Positions 19,471-28,799 of a DNA stretch of 64,000 nt are shown in pieces (the stretch's first letter is position 1; each line of letters begins with the position of its first letter). The stretch comes from Roseiarcus sp963781895. GTDB taxonomy: Bacteria; Pseudomonadota; Alphaproteobacteria; Rhizobiales; Beijerinckiaceae. The position numbers were made by a program, and so were the translations under genes. The stretch is taken from the NCBI GenBank assembly GCA_963781895.1, contig CAWAIM010000017.1:124001-188000 (forward strand), in the 5' to 3' direction. The notes beneath the pieces are model-generated. The model was given only the letters and a program-made list of their open reading frames with translations. It was not told the DNA's origin and ran no database searches.

Positions 19471-19896
19471 ATGGCCGACCGAGACAAGGCGCCATCGATC
19501 GAGGGACTGCTCGAAACTTCGCTTTACGCCCGCGATCTCAAACTGACCGTGGCGTTCTATCGCGAATTGTTCGAATTCAAGGCGCTGTTCGATACGCCGC
19601 GCCTGGCGGCGTTTGAAATCGCCGGGCGCAGCGTCTTGCTGGTGTTTCAGTCCGGCGCCACCGAGGACGACAGCGTCGACGCGCGGGGCACGATTCCGGG
19701 CCATGATGGGGCAGGGCGCCTTCACCTTGCGCTTTCGATCGCCGCCGACGATCTCGACCGCTGGCGGGCGCGGCTTTCCGAACGCGGCATAGCGATTGTC
19801 GGCGAATATCGCTGGCCGCGAGGAGGCGTCAGCCTCTACTTCCGCGATCCCGACGGCGCCTTGGTGGAATTGGCGACGCCCGGGCTTTGGTGGTGA
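19471..19896 (+). CDS. VOC (glyoxalase/bleomycin-resistance) family protein
   Basis: A 141-residue protein with the paired beta-alpha-beta-beta-beta modules of the vicinal oxygen chelate fold. The first module has ETSLYARDLKLTVAFYRELF, the second RLHLALSI then YFRDPDGALVELATPGLW, whose Glu is a usual metal ligand. ATG 19471 is preceded by GGAGGAGG at good spacing, so the upstream GTG at 19411 is rejected. The substrate is unknown; it may be a dioxygenase, lyase or binding protein. Confidence 0.82.
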   Translation: MADRDKAPSIEGLLETSLYARDLKLTVAFYRELFEFKALFDTPRLAAFEIAGRSVLLVFQSGATEDDSVDARGTIPGHDGAGRLHLALSIAADDLDRWRARLSERGIAIVGEYRWPRGGVSLYFRDPDGALVELATPGLWW

Positions 19897-19938
19897 ACGT
19901 TCGAGCGCAAACTTCCGAGTCGCGCCAGCCAAAGCGCG

Positions 19939-20718
19939 TTATCGCTGTTCGAAATCGGCGAGCACGTGGGCGAGCGGGTTAGGGAGGATATGCACCGGGC
20001 CGGTGAAAGGGTGATCGGTGGAAACGATCACGACCAAGCCCATCGTGACCAATATGGACAGAACGCAGGTCATTGAAATCTGCGCCAGAAGATTCTCGCT
20101 GCCAAAGAACAAGGTGAATCCAACGGTCAGGATCGCGCCGGCGAACAGGGTGAACCAGATGACGTTGGGAACGAGTCCCGCAGCCAGGTGAAGCCTGATC
20201 CGCCGGGCGACGGTCACGTTGTCGAGCTGCCTGAAGACCTCGCTCATATCCGCCGTGTCCCGCGTCTTCGAACGATTGAGCGCGAGCGCGGCCCCGTACA
20301 CGGCATTGAGCGCGCGGTTGACGTCCGGGCTTTCCGTCTCGTTGGCCATGGCCGGCCATTCGTCTTCGACCGCCAATTTCACGTAATTGGCGAGCGCCGT
20401 TCGCAGGGCGAGCGCTTCAGGCTCCTTCCCCTCCGCATACTGGAACAGGGCCGCGGTCGCGCCGGCTTCCTGGGCGACGGCCGACTCCGCGTCGCTGAAT
20501 TTCTCCCAGACGACGATGACCGTGAAAGCCACCAGCACGGCGTAGATGACGCCGACGGTCGCAAACTTGAATCCGGCGATTTCGTTGTTCTTGACCAGCG
20601 TCTCGACCCCGACCCATCGGCGAACGAGCAGCTGCGCGCCCATCGCCGCGATGGTCGGAATGATCACGAGCGTCAGGACGAGAACCCAAATCGGCAAGCT
20701 GGACAAAAAGTGCGACAC
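19939..20718 (-). CDS. DUF4239 (bestrophin-like) membrane protein
   Basis: A 259-residue protein with two N-terminal helices (IWVLVLTLVIIPTIAAMGA, then TVGVIYAVLVAFTVIVVWEK), a helical soluble domain and two C-terminal helices ending in DHPFTGPVHILPNPLAHVL. This layout and the VWEKFSDAESAVAQEA segment are typical of DUF4239, which is distantly related to bestrophin channels. GTG 20718 is preferred; the frame open to 21018 upstream has no domain content. Function unknown, possibly an ion channel. It shares the strand of zur but a 260-nt gap separates them. Confidence 0.75.
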   Translation of the reverse strand: MSHFLSSLPIWVLVLTLVIIPTIAAMGAQLLVRRWVGVETLVKNNEIAGFKFATVGVIYAVLVAFTVIVVWEKFSDAESAVAQEAGATAALFQYAEGKEPEALALRTALANYVKLAVEDEWPAMANETESPDVNRALNAVYGAALALNRSKTRDTADMSEVFRQLDNVTVARRIRLHLAAGLVPNVIWFTLFAGAILTVGFTLFFGSENLLAQISMTCVLSILVTMGLVVIVSTDHPFTGPVHILPNPLAHVLADFEQR

Positions 20719-20981
20719 GCTTGTCTCCGCTTGGTCCGGACGGCGCGGCGGCTTTCGCCGGCCATGCCGTGATTCGTCCACCGGTCGAGCGAACTGAATA
20801 TCGTCAATTCGGCGCGCGTCCAACACCTCGCCGATCGCGACCCGCGTCGACGCGAGGCGGGAACGGCGCTCAGGAATTCTCGAGCCAGCGCTTCGGATGT
20901 CCAACTGCTCGCCGATATTGGGCTTCTGTCTGCGGCGGTATCGCCACCGGCCGTTGTCGCAGGTTTGGTCCCCTAGCACCC

Positions 20982-21473
20982 TCACCTCTGGGCGCGCGCC
21001 TCCGCGCAACGCCGGCATAGGCCCTGCGCTTCCGCCATGACCCGCCGCAGGACGAAGCCGGCCTCAGCGGCGGCGGCGGCGATCCTCGCCATGACGTCGG
21101 CGTCCTCGATCTCTTCGCTGCGCCCGCAGGCCTCGCAGATCAGCAGCATGCCCTGGTGGGCATGGCCGAGATGCTCGCAGGGCGCGTAGGCGTTGAGGCT
21201 CTCGATCTTGTGCACGAAGCCGTGCTCGAGGAAGAAATCGAGCGTCCGATACACGGTCGGCGGGGACACCCGCTTGCCCTCGCGCCGCGACATTTCCTCC
21301 AGGATCGCGTAGGCGCCGAGAGGCGCGGCGCTGTCGCTCAAAATATCCAGCACCCGCCGGCGCAGCGGCGTCAACTGCGCCCCTTGCGACCGGCAAGCGC
21401 TCTCGACCTCCGCCGCCCAGGTCTCAGGCTCGTATTCGCAGCCGCACGCGCTCGCCATCGTCATCCTCGCCAC
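20982..21473 (-). CDS. zur: zinc uptake regulator, Fur family
   Basis: A 163-residue Fur-family repressor. The winged-helix DNA-binding half has LTPLRRRVLDILSD and SPPTVYRTLDFFLEHGFVHK. The metal and dimer half has the His/Cys ligands NAYAPCEHLGHAHQ, LLICEACGRSEEIED and the terminal LCRRC. These two CxxC pairs form the structural zinc site. The gene is divergent from znuACB and the shared region contains an AT-rich palindrome, supporting Zur rather than Fur or Mur identity. With zinc bound it would repress znuACB. ATG 21458 (MASACG) is an alternative start. Confidence 0.9.
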   Translation of the reverse strand: MARMTMASACGCEYEPETWAAEVESACRSQGAQLTPLRRRVLDILSDSAAPLGAYAILEEMSRREGKRVSPPTVYRTLDFFLEHGFVHKIESLNAYAPCEHLGHAHQGMLLICEACGRSEEIEDADVMARIAAAAAEAGFVLRRVMAEAQGLCRRCAEARAQR

Positions 21474-21554
21474 GGGAAATCTATCACGGCCGGCGCCGGC
21501 CGTCGCGCAGGATACTTTACATCCGATCTCTTACATCCGGGTTGCGCTTTGCAT

Positions 21555-21569
21555 TGTTATAACATAACA
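21555..21569. promoter_or_regulatory. putative Zur operator
   Basis: TGTTATAACATAACA has inverted TGTTA / TAACA arms in a locally AT-rich block between the divergent zur and znuA starts. It resembles known alphaproteobacterial Zur boxes (TGTTATA-n-TATAACA type). It ends 54 nt upstream of znuA. Confidence 0.65.
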
Positions 21570-21623
21570 TATGAAAAGTGGGTGCGCGCGCAACCCTGTC
21601 CGTCCACGGGAGAGACCAATCCG

Positions 21624-22496
21624 ATGAACGCCAAAATGCCCGCGCTCGCGCTCGCGACCTTCTGCGCCTTCAGCGCGCCGGTGCTCGCGGACCCGGTGCG
21701 GATCGTCGCGGCGGAGAACTTCTACGGCGATCTCGCGGCCCAGGTCGGGGGCAAGAACGTCGTCGTGACGAGCATTCTGAGCAACCCGGACGCCGACCCG
21801 CATCTGTTCGAGGCGAGCGCGGCGACGGCCATGGCGCTGAGCGACGCCAAGATCGTCATCATCAACGGCGTCGGCTACGACCCGTGGATGGAGAAGCTGC
21901 TCGGCGCCGACAAAGCGTCCGGGCGCAAGGTGATCGTGGTCGGGACTCTGCTCGGCCGCAAGGCCGGCGACAACCCGCATCTGTGGTACGATCCCGCCAC
22001 GATGAAGGCCGCCGCGAAGGCGCTGGTGGCGGACCTCGTGGCGGCCGACCCGGGGCACAAGGCCGACTACGAACAGGGCGAAACGAACTTCCTCGACTCT
22101 CTCAGACCGCTCGAGGCGAAAATCGCCGAGATGCGCGGGAAGTTCGCCGGGCAACCCGTCGCCGCATCCGAGCCGGTGTTCGGCTATCAGGCGGCGCTGA
22201 TCGGACTCGAGGTCCACGACGAGAAGTTCGCGCTCGCGGTGATGAACAACGCCGAGCCGGCCGCATCGGAAGTCGCCGGATTCGAGAACGATCTCAAAGG
22301 CCACAAAGTGAAGGCGATGCTCTACAACGCGCAGGCGAGCGAGCCGGCCGTGCAACGCCTCTTGCAAATGGCCAAGGACAACGGGATTCCCGTCGTCGGC
22401 GTGTCCGAGACCGAGCCGGCCAATACGACCTATCAGGCCTGGATGCGCGGACAACTGGAGGCGCTCGATAAAGCGCTGGCCGGCCCGACCCAGTGA
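21624..22496 (+). CDS. znuA: zinc/manganese ABC transporter substrate-binding protein
   Basis: A 290-residue periplasmic cluster A-I binding protein with a signal peptide (residues about 1-22, ending PVLA). Metal-site segments are DADPHLFEAS and DNPHLWYDPATM (two His). The third position reads SEPVFGYQAAL, with Glu where many ZnuA proteins have His, so metal preference could differ. The His-rich loop of typical ZnuA is absent, but a His-rich tail exists on the ATPase partner. The start ATG 21624 follows a GGGAGAGA site. It heads the znuACB operon and its stop overlaps the GTG start of znuC. Confidence 0.87.
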   Translation: MNAKMPALALATFCAFSAPVLADPVRIVAAENFYGDLAAQVGGKNVVVTSILSNPDADPHLFEASAATAMALSDAKIVIINGVGYDPWMEKLLGADKASGRKVIVVGTLLGRKAGDNPHLWYDPATMKAAAKALVADLVAADPGHKADYEQGETNFLDSLRPLEAKIAEMRGKFAGQPVAASEPVFGYQAALIGLEVHDEKFALAVMNNAEPAASEVAGFENDLKGHKVKAMLYNAQASEPAVQRLLQMAKDNGIPVVGVSETEPANTTYQAWMRGQLEALDKALAGPTQ

Positions 22497-23326
22497 GCGC
22501 GCTTCGTTTCGACAATGTCACGATCAGGCTCGGCCGCCGGGACATCCTTTCGGCGGCCAGCTTTGCGATTCGGGACGGAGAATTCGTCGGCATGCTGGGC
22601 GCGAACGGCGCCGGCAAGACCACGCTGATGCGCGCCGCGCTCGGCCTCGTTCCGGTCGCTTCGGGCGCCATCAGCGTCCTCGACCGGCCGGCTACGCGCG
22701 GCAATGCCGCGATCGGCTACATGCCGCAAAACCGTGGCGCCGTCACCAGCCTGAGGCTGAGCGGCTGGGACGTCGTCGCCAGCGCCGCGATCGGCGGCCG
22801 CTTCGGCCTCGTGAGACTCGACAAGGCGACCCGGCGCGAGATCGACTGGGCGCTCGACGAGGTCGGCGCGCGCGATCTCGCCCGACGCTCGATTGGCGAA
22901 ATATCGGGCGGCGAGCGCCAGCGCCTGCTGCTCAGCCAGGCGCTGATCGGCAGGCCGCGCCTGCTGCTGCTGGACGAGCCGCTGATCTCGCTCGACCCGG
23001 CGCATCAGAAGAGCGTCGTCGAAATCGCAAGGCGCATTTGCGACGACCTGAAAGTCGCCATTCTTTTCAGCGCCCACGAACTCAATCCGCTGGTCAACGC
23101 GATCGATCGGGTTCTCTACCTCGGCGCCGGATCGGCGGTGATTGGCGCGGTCGACGAGGTCGTCACCGGGCCGGTGCTGTCGCGCCTCTACGGCGCCGAA
23201 ATCGAGGTCGTCCGGGTCAAGGATCGCTATTTTGTCATGGCGGGCGACGTCGACGTCGAGCGCGACGCGCATCGTCACGACGACGCCCATGGTCATGCGC
23301 ACGATCACGACGGCGCCCATGCTTGA
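22493..23326 (+). CDS. znuC: zinc ABC transporter ATP-binding protein
   Basis: A 277-residue ATPase: Walker A GANGAGKTT, Q-loop in GYMPQNRG, signature ISGGERQRLLLSQ, Walker B RLLLLDEPLISLD and the His switch in LFSAHELNPL. The C-terminal tail (about residues 259-277) is His/Asp-rich (HRHDDAHGHAHDHDG) and may bind zinc. It powers zinc import with ZnuA and ZnuB. The GTG start overlaps the znuA stop (GTGA) and the end overlaps znuB by 8 nt, indicating coupled translation. Confidence 0.92.
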   Translation: MSALRFDNVTIRLGRRDILSAASFAIRDGEFVGMLGANGAGKTTLMRAALGLVPVASGAISVLDRPATRGNAAIGYMPQNRGAVTSLRLSGWDVVASAAIGGRFGLVRLDKATRREIDWALDEVGARDLARRSIGEISGGERQRLLLSQALIGRPRLLLLDEPLISLDPAHQKSVVEIARRICDDLKVAILFSAHELNPLVNAIDRVLYLGAGSAVIGAVDEVVTGPVLSRLYGAEIEVVRVKDRYFVMAGDVDVERDAHRHDDAHGHAHDHDGAHA

Positions 23327-24110
23327 CTATGATTTCATGCGCACCGCTTTCGCCGCCTCGGGGATAGCGGCGATCCTGGCCGGGACGGTCGGGTTTTTTC
23401 TGGTGCTGCGCGGGCAGACTTTCGCCGGCCATGCGCTGTCGCATGTCGGCTTCACCGGCGCGACGGGAGCGGTGCTGTTCGGTCTGTCGCCGCTCGCCGG
23501 GCTCGTCGGCTTCACCGTCGTCGCCGGCGTCGGCATGGGGCTGTTCGGCGAGAAGCTCGCCGAGCGCGACGTGGCGATCGGCATGATGCTGTCGCTGGCG
23601 CTGGGCCTCGGGCTCCTGTTCCTGCATTTCTACACCTCGGCGGCGACTCAGGCCACGGCGCTGCTGTTCGGCAACGTGCTCGGCGTCGACGCTTCCGCGC
23701 TCGTCACTCTCGTCGTCCTCGCGATATTGAGCCTCGCCGCGCTGGCGCTGATCGGACGGCCGCTCATTTTCGCGTCCCTGCAGGCGGAACTCGCCGAGGC
23801 GCGCGGCGTGCCGCTGCGCTTCGTTTCGACGGCTTTTCTGGCCATCGTCGCCGTCGCGGTCGCGGAGTGCGCCCAGATCGTCGGCGTTCTCTTGGTGTTC
23901 ACGCTGATGGTCGGGCCGGCGGCGGCGGCGATCAATCTCACCCGCCGGCTGCCGGTCGCGGTCGCGCTCTCCGCCGCGCTCGCGCTCGCCGAAGCCTGGG
24001 GAGGACTGACGCTCGCCTTCTACACCGACTGGCCGACCAGCTTCTGGATTACCGCGCTGTCTGGCATGGTGTTCTTCGGCGGCGTGGCTGCGCGGCGATT
24101 CGCGGCGTAG
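23319..24110 (+). CDS. znuB: zinc ABC transporter permease
   Basis: A 263-residue ABC-3 family permease with about eight helices. Typical segments are RGQTFAGHALSHVGFTGATG near the N-terminus, the LFGNVLGVD loop and QIVGVLLVFTLMVGPAAAA near the end. It forms the membrane channel for ZnuA-delivered metal. ATG 23319 overlaps the end of znuC. It is the last gene of the Zur-controlled operon; a hairpin block follows. Confidence 0.9.
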   Translation: MLDYDFMRTAFAASGIAAILAGTVGFFLVLRGQTFAGHALSHVGFTGATGAVLFGLSPLAGLVGFTVVAGVGMGLFGEKLAERDVAIGMMLSLALGLGLLFLHFYTSAATQATALLFGNVLGVDASALVTLVVLAILSLAALALIGRPLIFASLQAELAEARGVPLRFVSTAFLAIVAVAVAECAQIVGVLLVFTLMVGPAAAAINLTRRLPVAVALSAALALAEAWGGLTLAFYTDWPTSFWITALSGMVFFGGVAARRFAA

Positions 24111-24163
24111 GCGAGGCAGGCGGAGAAGGCGGCGCGACCGCCTTCATCCGACGCTTCGCGCCG

Positions 24164-24213
24164 CCTTCTCCCGTATGCGGGAGAAGGATTCGCCCCTCTC
24201 CCGCGAGCGGGAG
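24164..24213. repeat. tandem hairpins after znuB (REP-like or terminator)
   Basis: Two GC-rich hairpins lie in the 128-nt gap before recJ. The first is ccttctcccg / cgggagaagg around tat (24164-24187), the second ctcccgc / gcgggag around ga. Blocks of the form ctctcccgc-gcgggag are common dispersed repeats in GC-rich proteobacterial genomes. They probably end or trim the znuACB transcript. Confidence 0.55.
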
Positions 24214-24238
24214 CGGGTAGGGCGAGGGCAAGCAGACC

Positions 24239-26030
24239 GTGACATCCATCGGCTATTTTCTCGATGTCGAGAGCTCGGCCCTCGGCCGGCCGTGGCGCCC
24301 CCGCCTGGACGGCGCGGGCGAGGCGCGCGCCTTGGCGATCGCGCAGATCGGCGGTCAGGACGAGCTGGTCGCGCGGGTGCTCGCGGGGCGCGGCGTCGAG
24401 CCGGAGGCGGTCGAGCGCTATCTCGATCCGACCTTGCGCGACCTGATGCCGGACCCTTATTGCATGCGCGACATGGAAGCGGCGACGGATCGCCTCAGGC
24501 GCGCGGTCGAGCGCGGCGAAAGGGTCGCGATCTTCGGCGACTACGACGTCGACGGCGCCTGCAGCGCCGCGCTCCTGGCCGAATTTCTCACCGCCTGCGG
24601 CTGCGAGACGATCGTGCATATTCCCGACCGGGTGTCCGAAGGCTATGGCCCGAACGCCGAGGCGATTGCGGGCTTCGCGGCAAAAGGCGCCAAGCTCGTC
24701 GTCACGGTCGATTGCGGGGCGGTCAGCCACGAGCCTTTCGCTCAAGCCGAACGGCTCGGCCTCGACGTGATCGTGTTCGATCATCACCAGGCGCCCGAGG
24801 CGCTGCCGAGAGCGCTGGCGCTCGTCGATCCCAACCGGCAGGACGACCTTTCCGGCCTCGGACATCTCGCGCGCCGCCGGCGTCGTCTATATGGCCCTGG
24901 TGGCGCTCAACCGGGCGCTCCGACAAGCGGGATTCTGGAACGGGCGCGACGCCCCCGACCTCATCGCGGCGCTGGATCTGGTCGCGCTCGCGACCGTCGC
25001 CGACGTCGTGCCGCTGACGGGACTGAACCGCGCTTTTGTCGCCAGGGGCTTAAGCGTCATGCGCCAGCGCCGGCGTCCGGGACTGGCGGCTCTGTTCGAC
25101 GTCGCCGGGGCGGACGGACCGCCTCGGCCCTATCATCTCGGCTTTCTCATCGGCCCGCGCATCAACGCGGGCGGGCGGATCGGCGACGCGGCCCTGGGCG
25201 CGCGTCTCCTGACGACGCTCGATGAGTTCGAGGCCCGCGACATCGCCGCCGAACTCGACCGCCTCAACCGCGCGCGCCAGCAGATCGAGATCGCGACGCT
25301 CGCGGAGGCCGAGGCCGAGGCTTTCCTGTCGCTGGGGCTCGAGGAGCGCGGCGCGACGGTCGTGGTGGCGGGCGTGGGCTGGCCGCCGGGCGTGGTCGGC
25401 ATCGTCGCGGCGCGCCTCAAGGAGCGGTTCGACCGTCCCGCCTTCGCGCTTTCGCTCAGCGGCGGGCAAGCGACCGGCTCGGGCCGGTCGATCGCCGGCG
25501 TCGATCTCGGCAAGGCGGTGCGCGCCGCCGTCGAGGCGGGAGTGGCGATCAAGGGCGGCGGCCATGCGATGGCGGCGGGCGTGACGCTCGCCAGCGACCG
25601 GCTCGGCGAATGGCGGGCCTTTCTCGAGCAGACGCTCGCCGGACCGGTGGCCAAAGCGCGCGCCGAGGCGAGCCTTTCGGTCGACGCCGCCATGACCGCC
25701 GGAGCGGCGACGCCGGCGCTGGCGCACCGTCTCGAGGCGGCCGGCCCTTACGGTTCGGGCAATCCGGAGCCGGTGTTCGCCCTGCCGCGCCATCGCCTGG
25801 CCGACGTGACGCCGGTCGGCGTCGGCCACTTGCGGGTTCGCGCCGTGGCGGCTGACGGACAGGGGATCGAGGCCATGGCGTTCCGCGCCGTCGGCAAGCC
25901 TCTCGGCGATGCGCTTGCGCGTCTCAAGGGCGCGCCGGTGCATCTGGCCGGAACGCTGGCGATCAACCGCTACGGCGGCCGCGAGCGGGCGCAGCTGAGG
26001 GTGGTCGATATCGCCGAGGCGATGCGGTAG
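24239..26030 (+). CDS. recJ: single-stranded-DNA 5'-3' exonuclease RecJ, frameshifted
   Basis: A DHH-family nuclease used in recombination and mismatch repair. The catalytic DHH half shows FGDYDVDGACSAALLA, TVDCGAVSHEPF and VIVFDHHQAPE. After a +1 change near 24868 (gcgcgccgcc) the other frame goes on AGVVYMALVALNRALR, PYHLGFLIGPRINAGGRIGD and the DHHA1 GSGRSIAGVDLGK and GGGHAMAAGV motifs. Corrected length is 596 residues, normal for RecJ. The GTG at 24239 is the start. All catalytic motifs are kept on both sides of the break, so I treat it as a sequence error. The second part alone would lack the DHH site. Confidence 0.9.
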
Positions 26031-26213
26031 GCGGGCGATCCGAACGACCAGCGAGCGGATGGGAACGCGCCGCCAATGATCGTTGTCCCGGACCCTTGGC
26101 GCTGCTATTTTGGGCGCACGACTGGGCATGCCGGGCTCAATCGCCGCCTCCTGCGCAAAGTCACGAAGCGCCGCGATTTGAGCGTGTCGGCGACAAGACA
26201 ATTGGATAGCGAA

Positions 26214-27530
26214 ATGAATGACGCCTCGCTCCGCGTGGTCGAGAAACAAACGCGCGTCGCATCGGCGCCGCCCGAAGATCAGGCCGATCTGGCTTCGGCG
26301 AGGCTTGCCGGGACCTCGGCCGAGCTCAACGCGTGGGCGACAGAGCAGGGACTGCGAGGCGCCGTTGCGCGCGAGCTTTTCGAAGGATATTGCCGGCGGC
26401 TGGCCGCGCTCGGCTTCGCGCTCCTGCGCGCCTATGTGTCGACGCAGACATTGCATCCGCAATGGTCCGGCTACGGCTACACGTGGCGACGCGAATGGCA
26501 ATCCGTGCGCGAACAGCAATTCGCGCGCGGTCCGGTCTCGCGGGAGTGGCTCAGCAGCCCCTTTCATGCGCTGATCCAGCGCTCGCTCGCCGGCGAAAAG
26601 AACCCGTGGCTGCGGCGCCGGCTTGAACTGGGGCCGGAGGAGCGGGACTTTCCCGCGCTGGTGGACTTCCATCAGGCCGGCGGCACCGACTATGTTTGCC
26701 TGGCCTTCCGGTTCGGCGAGACCGCCGATCCCTCGCACGGGACGGGCGTCGTCTATTCGTTCACCACCGATCGCCCCGGCGGCTTCCGTGCGGCGGAAAT
26801 CGACTTGCTCCAGTCCACCTTGCCGGAATTGTCGCTCGCCATGAAGGCGCACGCGGGCTACGACATCGCGTCCGGACTTCTGCGGACGTATCTCGGAACT
26901 GACGCCGGGTCCCGCGTGCATTCCGGCGCGGTCGAGCGCGGAACGGTCAACAGCCTCCACTCCGTGCTCTGGTACGCGGACCTGCGCGGTTTCACGCGGA
27001 TCAGCGACGTGTCGTCGGGACCGGAGATCGTTCAGATGCTGAACGAGGTGTTCGAGACTTTGACGGCCTCGCTGCGGCCTCGCGGCGGGCACGTGCTCAA
27101 ATTCATCGGCGACGCCATGCTGGCGACGATCTCCTTCGAGGAAGCGGACGAGAAGGCCGCATGCAGCCGCGGCCTCGACGCCGCCGTGGAGGCGTTGGGC
27201 AACATGAAATCCCGCAACCTGGAGCGTCAGGCGGCGGGCGCGCCGTTTGCCGAGGTCGACATCGCCCTGCATGTGGGCGAAGTGTTGTACGGCAACGTCG
27301 GCGCCGCAGACCGGCTCGACTTCACAGTGATCGGGCCCGCGGTCAATGAAGTGGTGCGGATGGAAAAGTTGTGCGACGTGCTTGGTCGAAACCTCCTTTT
27401 CTCGTCGCGGTTTGCGGAATCCGCCGGGCGTTGCGGCGGCCGCCTTGAATTGCTCGGCCAATTTCAACTTCGGGGCGTCAGCGAACCAAAGGAAATCTTT
27501 GGGCTCCGGCTCCCGCAGGCCGCCGCATAG
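26214..27530 (+). CDS. class III adenylate/guanylate cyclase
   Basis: A 438-residue cytoplasmic cyclase making cAMP or cGMP. The first 220 residues form a sensor-like domain seen in many rhizobial cyclases (HPQWSGYGYTWRRE, PFHALIQRSL). The catalytic domain starts near residue 245: WYADLRGFTRISD carries the first metal Asp, HVLKFIGDAMLATI the second, and VNEVVRMEKLC the Asn/Arg transition-state pair. GDA replaces the common GDG, a tolerated change. No membrane segment exists. ATG 26214 is used; upstream in-frame codons have no domain content. Confidence 0.85.
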   Translation: MNDASLRVVEKQTRVASAPPEDQADLASARLAGTSAELNAWATEQGLRGAVARELFEGYCRRLAALGFALLRAYVSTQTLHPQWSGYGYTWRREWQSVREQQFARGPVSREWLSSPFHALIQRSLAGEKNPWLRRRLELGPEERDFPALVDFHQAGGTDYVCLAFRFGETADPSHGTGVVYSFTTDRPGGFRAAEIDLLQSTLPELSLAMKAHAGYDIASGLLRTYLGTDAGSRVHSGAVERGTVNSLHSVLWYADLRGFTRISDVSSGPEIVQMLNEVFETLTASLRPRGGHVLKFIGDAMLATISFEEADEKAACSRGLDAAVEALGNMKSRNLERQAAGAPFAEVDIALHVGEVLYGNVGAADRLDFTVIGPAVNEVVRMEKLCDVLGRNLLFSSRFAESAGRCGGRLELLGQFQLRGVSEPKEIFGLRLPQAAA

Positions 27531-27655
27531 CGGCGCCAGCGCTGCGGCTGCGGACGCGCCCGGAATCGCTCGCCACGCGCGCCGAATCGCCGACGCCCTG
27601 GGACGCGCCGCACGTCAGGCAAGACAGCGGCGAAGGGAAGGGAGCGCCAAGCCTC

Positions 27656-28018
27656 CTACTCGGCCCAAATGGAATGGCGCCGTCGCATGGCGTTGGCGAA
27701 CCAGAACCAGCCGAGCGCAAACGGCAGGAAAAAGCTCAGCGACATCACTTCCACCAGGTTCCGCTCGGAGGCGAGATCGATCATCACGCTCGTCCCGGCC
27801 GCCGCCGGGAACGCAGGTAGAAGATGGAGCGCCCGCACGTGATCGCCTGCGTGGCGCACGCTCCGGTCGCGCACCCAGTCGTCAGACCCGGCGTCTGGCC
27901 GGTCAGGGGCGATGAACGTCGCGCTTACGCCGCCGAGCGCATCGGGGTCGACAGGCGTTCGCTCGCGCGGGCGCGCCGCTGCCGCCGGCATCGTGAACGC
28001 GATCGTCTTCTTGCTCAC
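27656..28018 (-). CDS. small membrane-anchored protein downstream of parA, unknown function
   Basis: A 120-residue protein starting at GTG 28018, which overlaps the parA stop as GTGA. It begins SKKTIAFTMPAAAARPRER, then has a polar linker with DDWVRDR and one C-terminal membrane helix (VEVMSLSFFLPFALGWFWFA). I recognise no named family. Overlap with parA suggests a partner, perhaps anchoring the ATPase at the membrane or acting as an adaptor. The middle region (about residues 50-75) is low complexity. Confidence 0.55.
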   Translation of the reverse strand: MSKKTIAFTMPAAAARPRERTPVDPDALGGVSATFIAPDRPDAGSDDWVRDRSVRHAGDHVRALHLLPAFPAAAGTSVMIDLASERNLVEVMSLSFFLPFALGWFWFANAMRRRHSIWAE

Positions 28019-28659
28019 GCCGCTTCCCTTCTGCGCGCGCCGAGGACCTCCTCGACGAGAGCGTCCACCTCCCGCGCCGCCTCGCTCGTCGGAGCGGCTT
28101 CGATCACCGAAAGCCCTTTGGCCGCGCTCTCGGCGTAAATGATGCGTTGATTGAGGGCCGCCGCAAGAACGGGAATGTCGCCGAATTGCGCCAACGCGGC
28201 CGCGGCGTCGCGACCGATCGCGGTTCTGGCGATCCGGCGATTGACCACGAAGGCGGCGCTGAGGCCTTCCTTCAGCTGCCGGGCTTCGCGGATCAACTGC
28301 ACCGTATCGGCGGCCGCCCACACGTCGTAGGGCGAGGGCTGGACCGGAATCAGAACGTAGTCGCTGGCCAGGATCGCCGAGCGTCCGAGTTCGTTGACCC
28401 GCGGCGCGCCGTCGATGATCGCGAAGTCGTAGTCTCCCGCGAGCCGCGGCAGGTCGCGATGCAGCGTCGGTTTCGCCATGCCGACGACCGAGAAGGGCGG
28501 CTCGCTGTCGCGCGTGCCTGACCAGGACATCGCGCTGCCCTGAGGATCGGCGTCGACCAACAGCACCCGCGAACCCGAATGGGCGAGGCTCGCCGCCAGG
28601 TTGATCGCGAGGGTCGTCTTGCCCACGCCCCCTTTTTGATTGAGAACGCCGATAATCAT
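28015..28659 (-). CDS. ParA/MinD-type ATPase
   Basis: A 214-residue P-loop ATPase of the ParA/Soj group. The deviant Walker A is LNQKGGVGKTTLAINLA at the N-terminus, Walker A' is VLLVDADPQGSAMSW and Walker B is YDFAIIDGAPRV. It lacks the N-terminal helix-turn-helix of plasmid type Ia ParA, so it is the short type Ib/VirC1-like form. No parB or parS lies nearby, so it is probably an orphan ParA placing some cellular cargo rather than the chromosome partition protein. ATG 28659 fits the usual start one residue before IIGVLNQKGG. Confidence 0.85.
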   Translation of the reverse strand: MIIGVLNQKGGVGKTTLAINLAASLAHSGSRVLLVDADPQGSAMSWSGTRDSEPPFSVVGMAKPTLHRDLPRLAGDYDFAIIDGAPRVNELGRSAILASDYVLIPVQPSPYDVWAAADTVQLIREARQLKEGLSAAFVVNRRIARTAIGRDAAAALAQFGDIPVLAAALNQRIIYAESAAKGLSVIEAAPTSEAAREVDALVEEVLGARRREAA

Positions 28660-28799
28660 CACGACGCGTTCCTTCAGCAAATGATCGTCGAATTCGACGG
28701 GCTTTACTATGTTGCAGCGCAACGCTGTCAGATTCGCGCGATTCGGGCAAGGTCGAAGATGCGGTTGTGAATTGGCGAATGCGCGCCCGAACGGTCGCC

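Noticed and set aside
24111..24238. Possible CRISPR-like repeat block after znuB
   Set aside because: Only two unlike hairpins are present, with no regular spacers; it fits a REP-like or terminator element.
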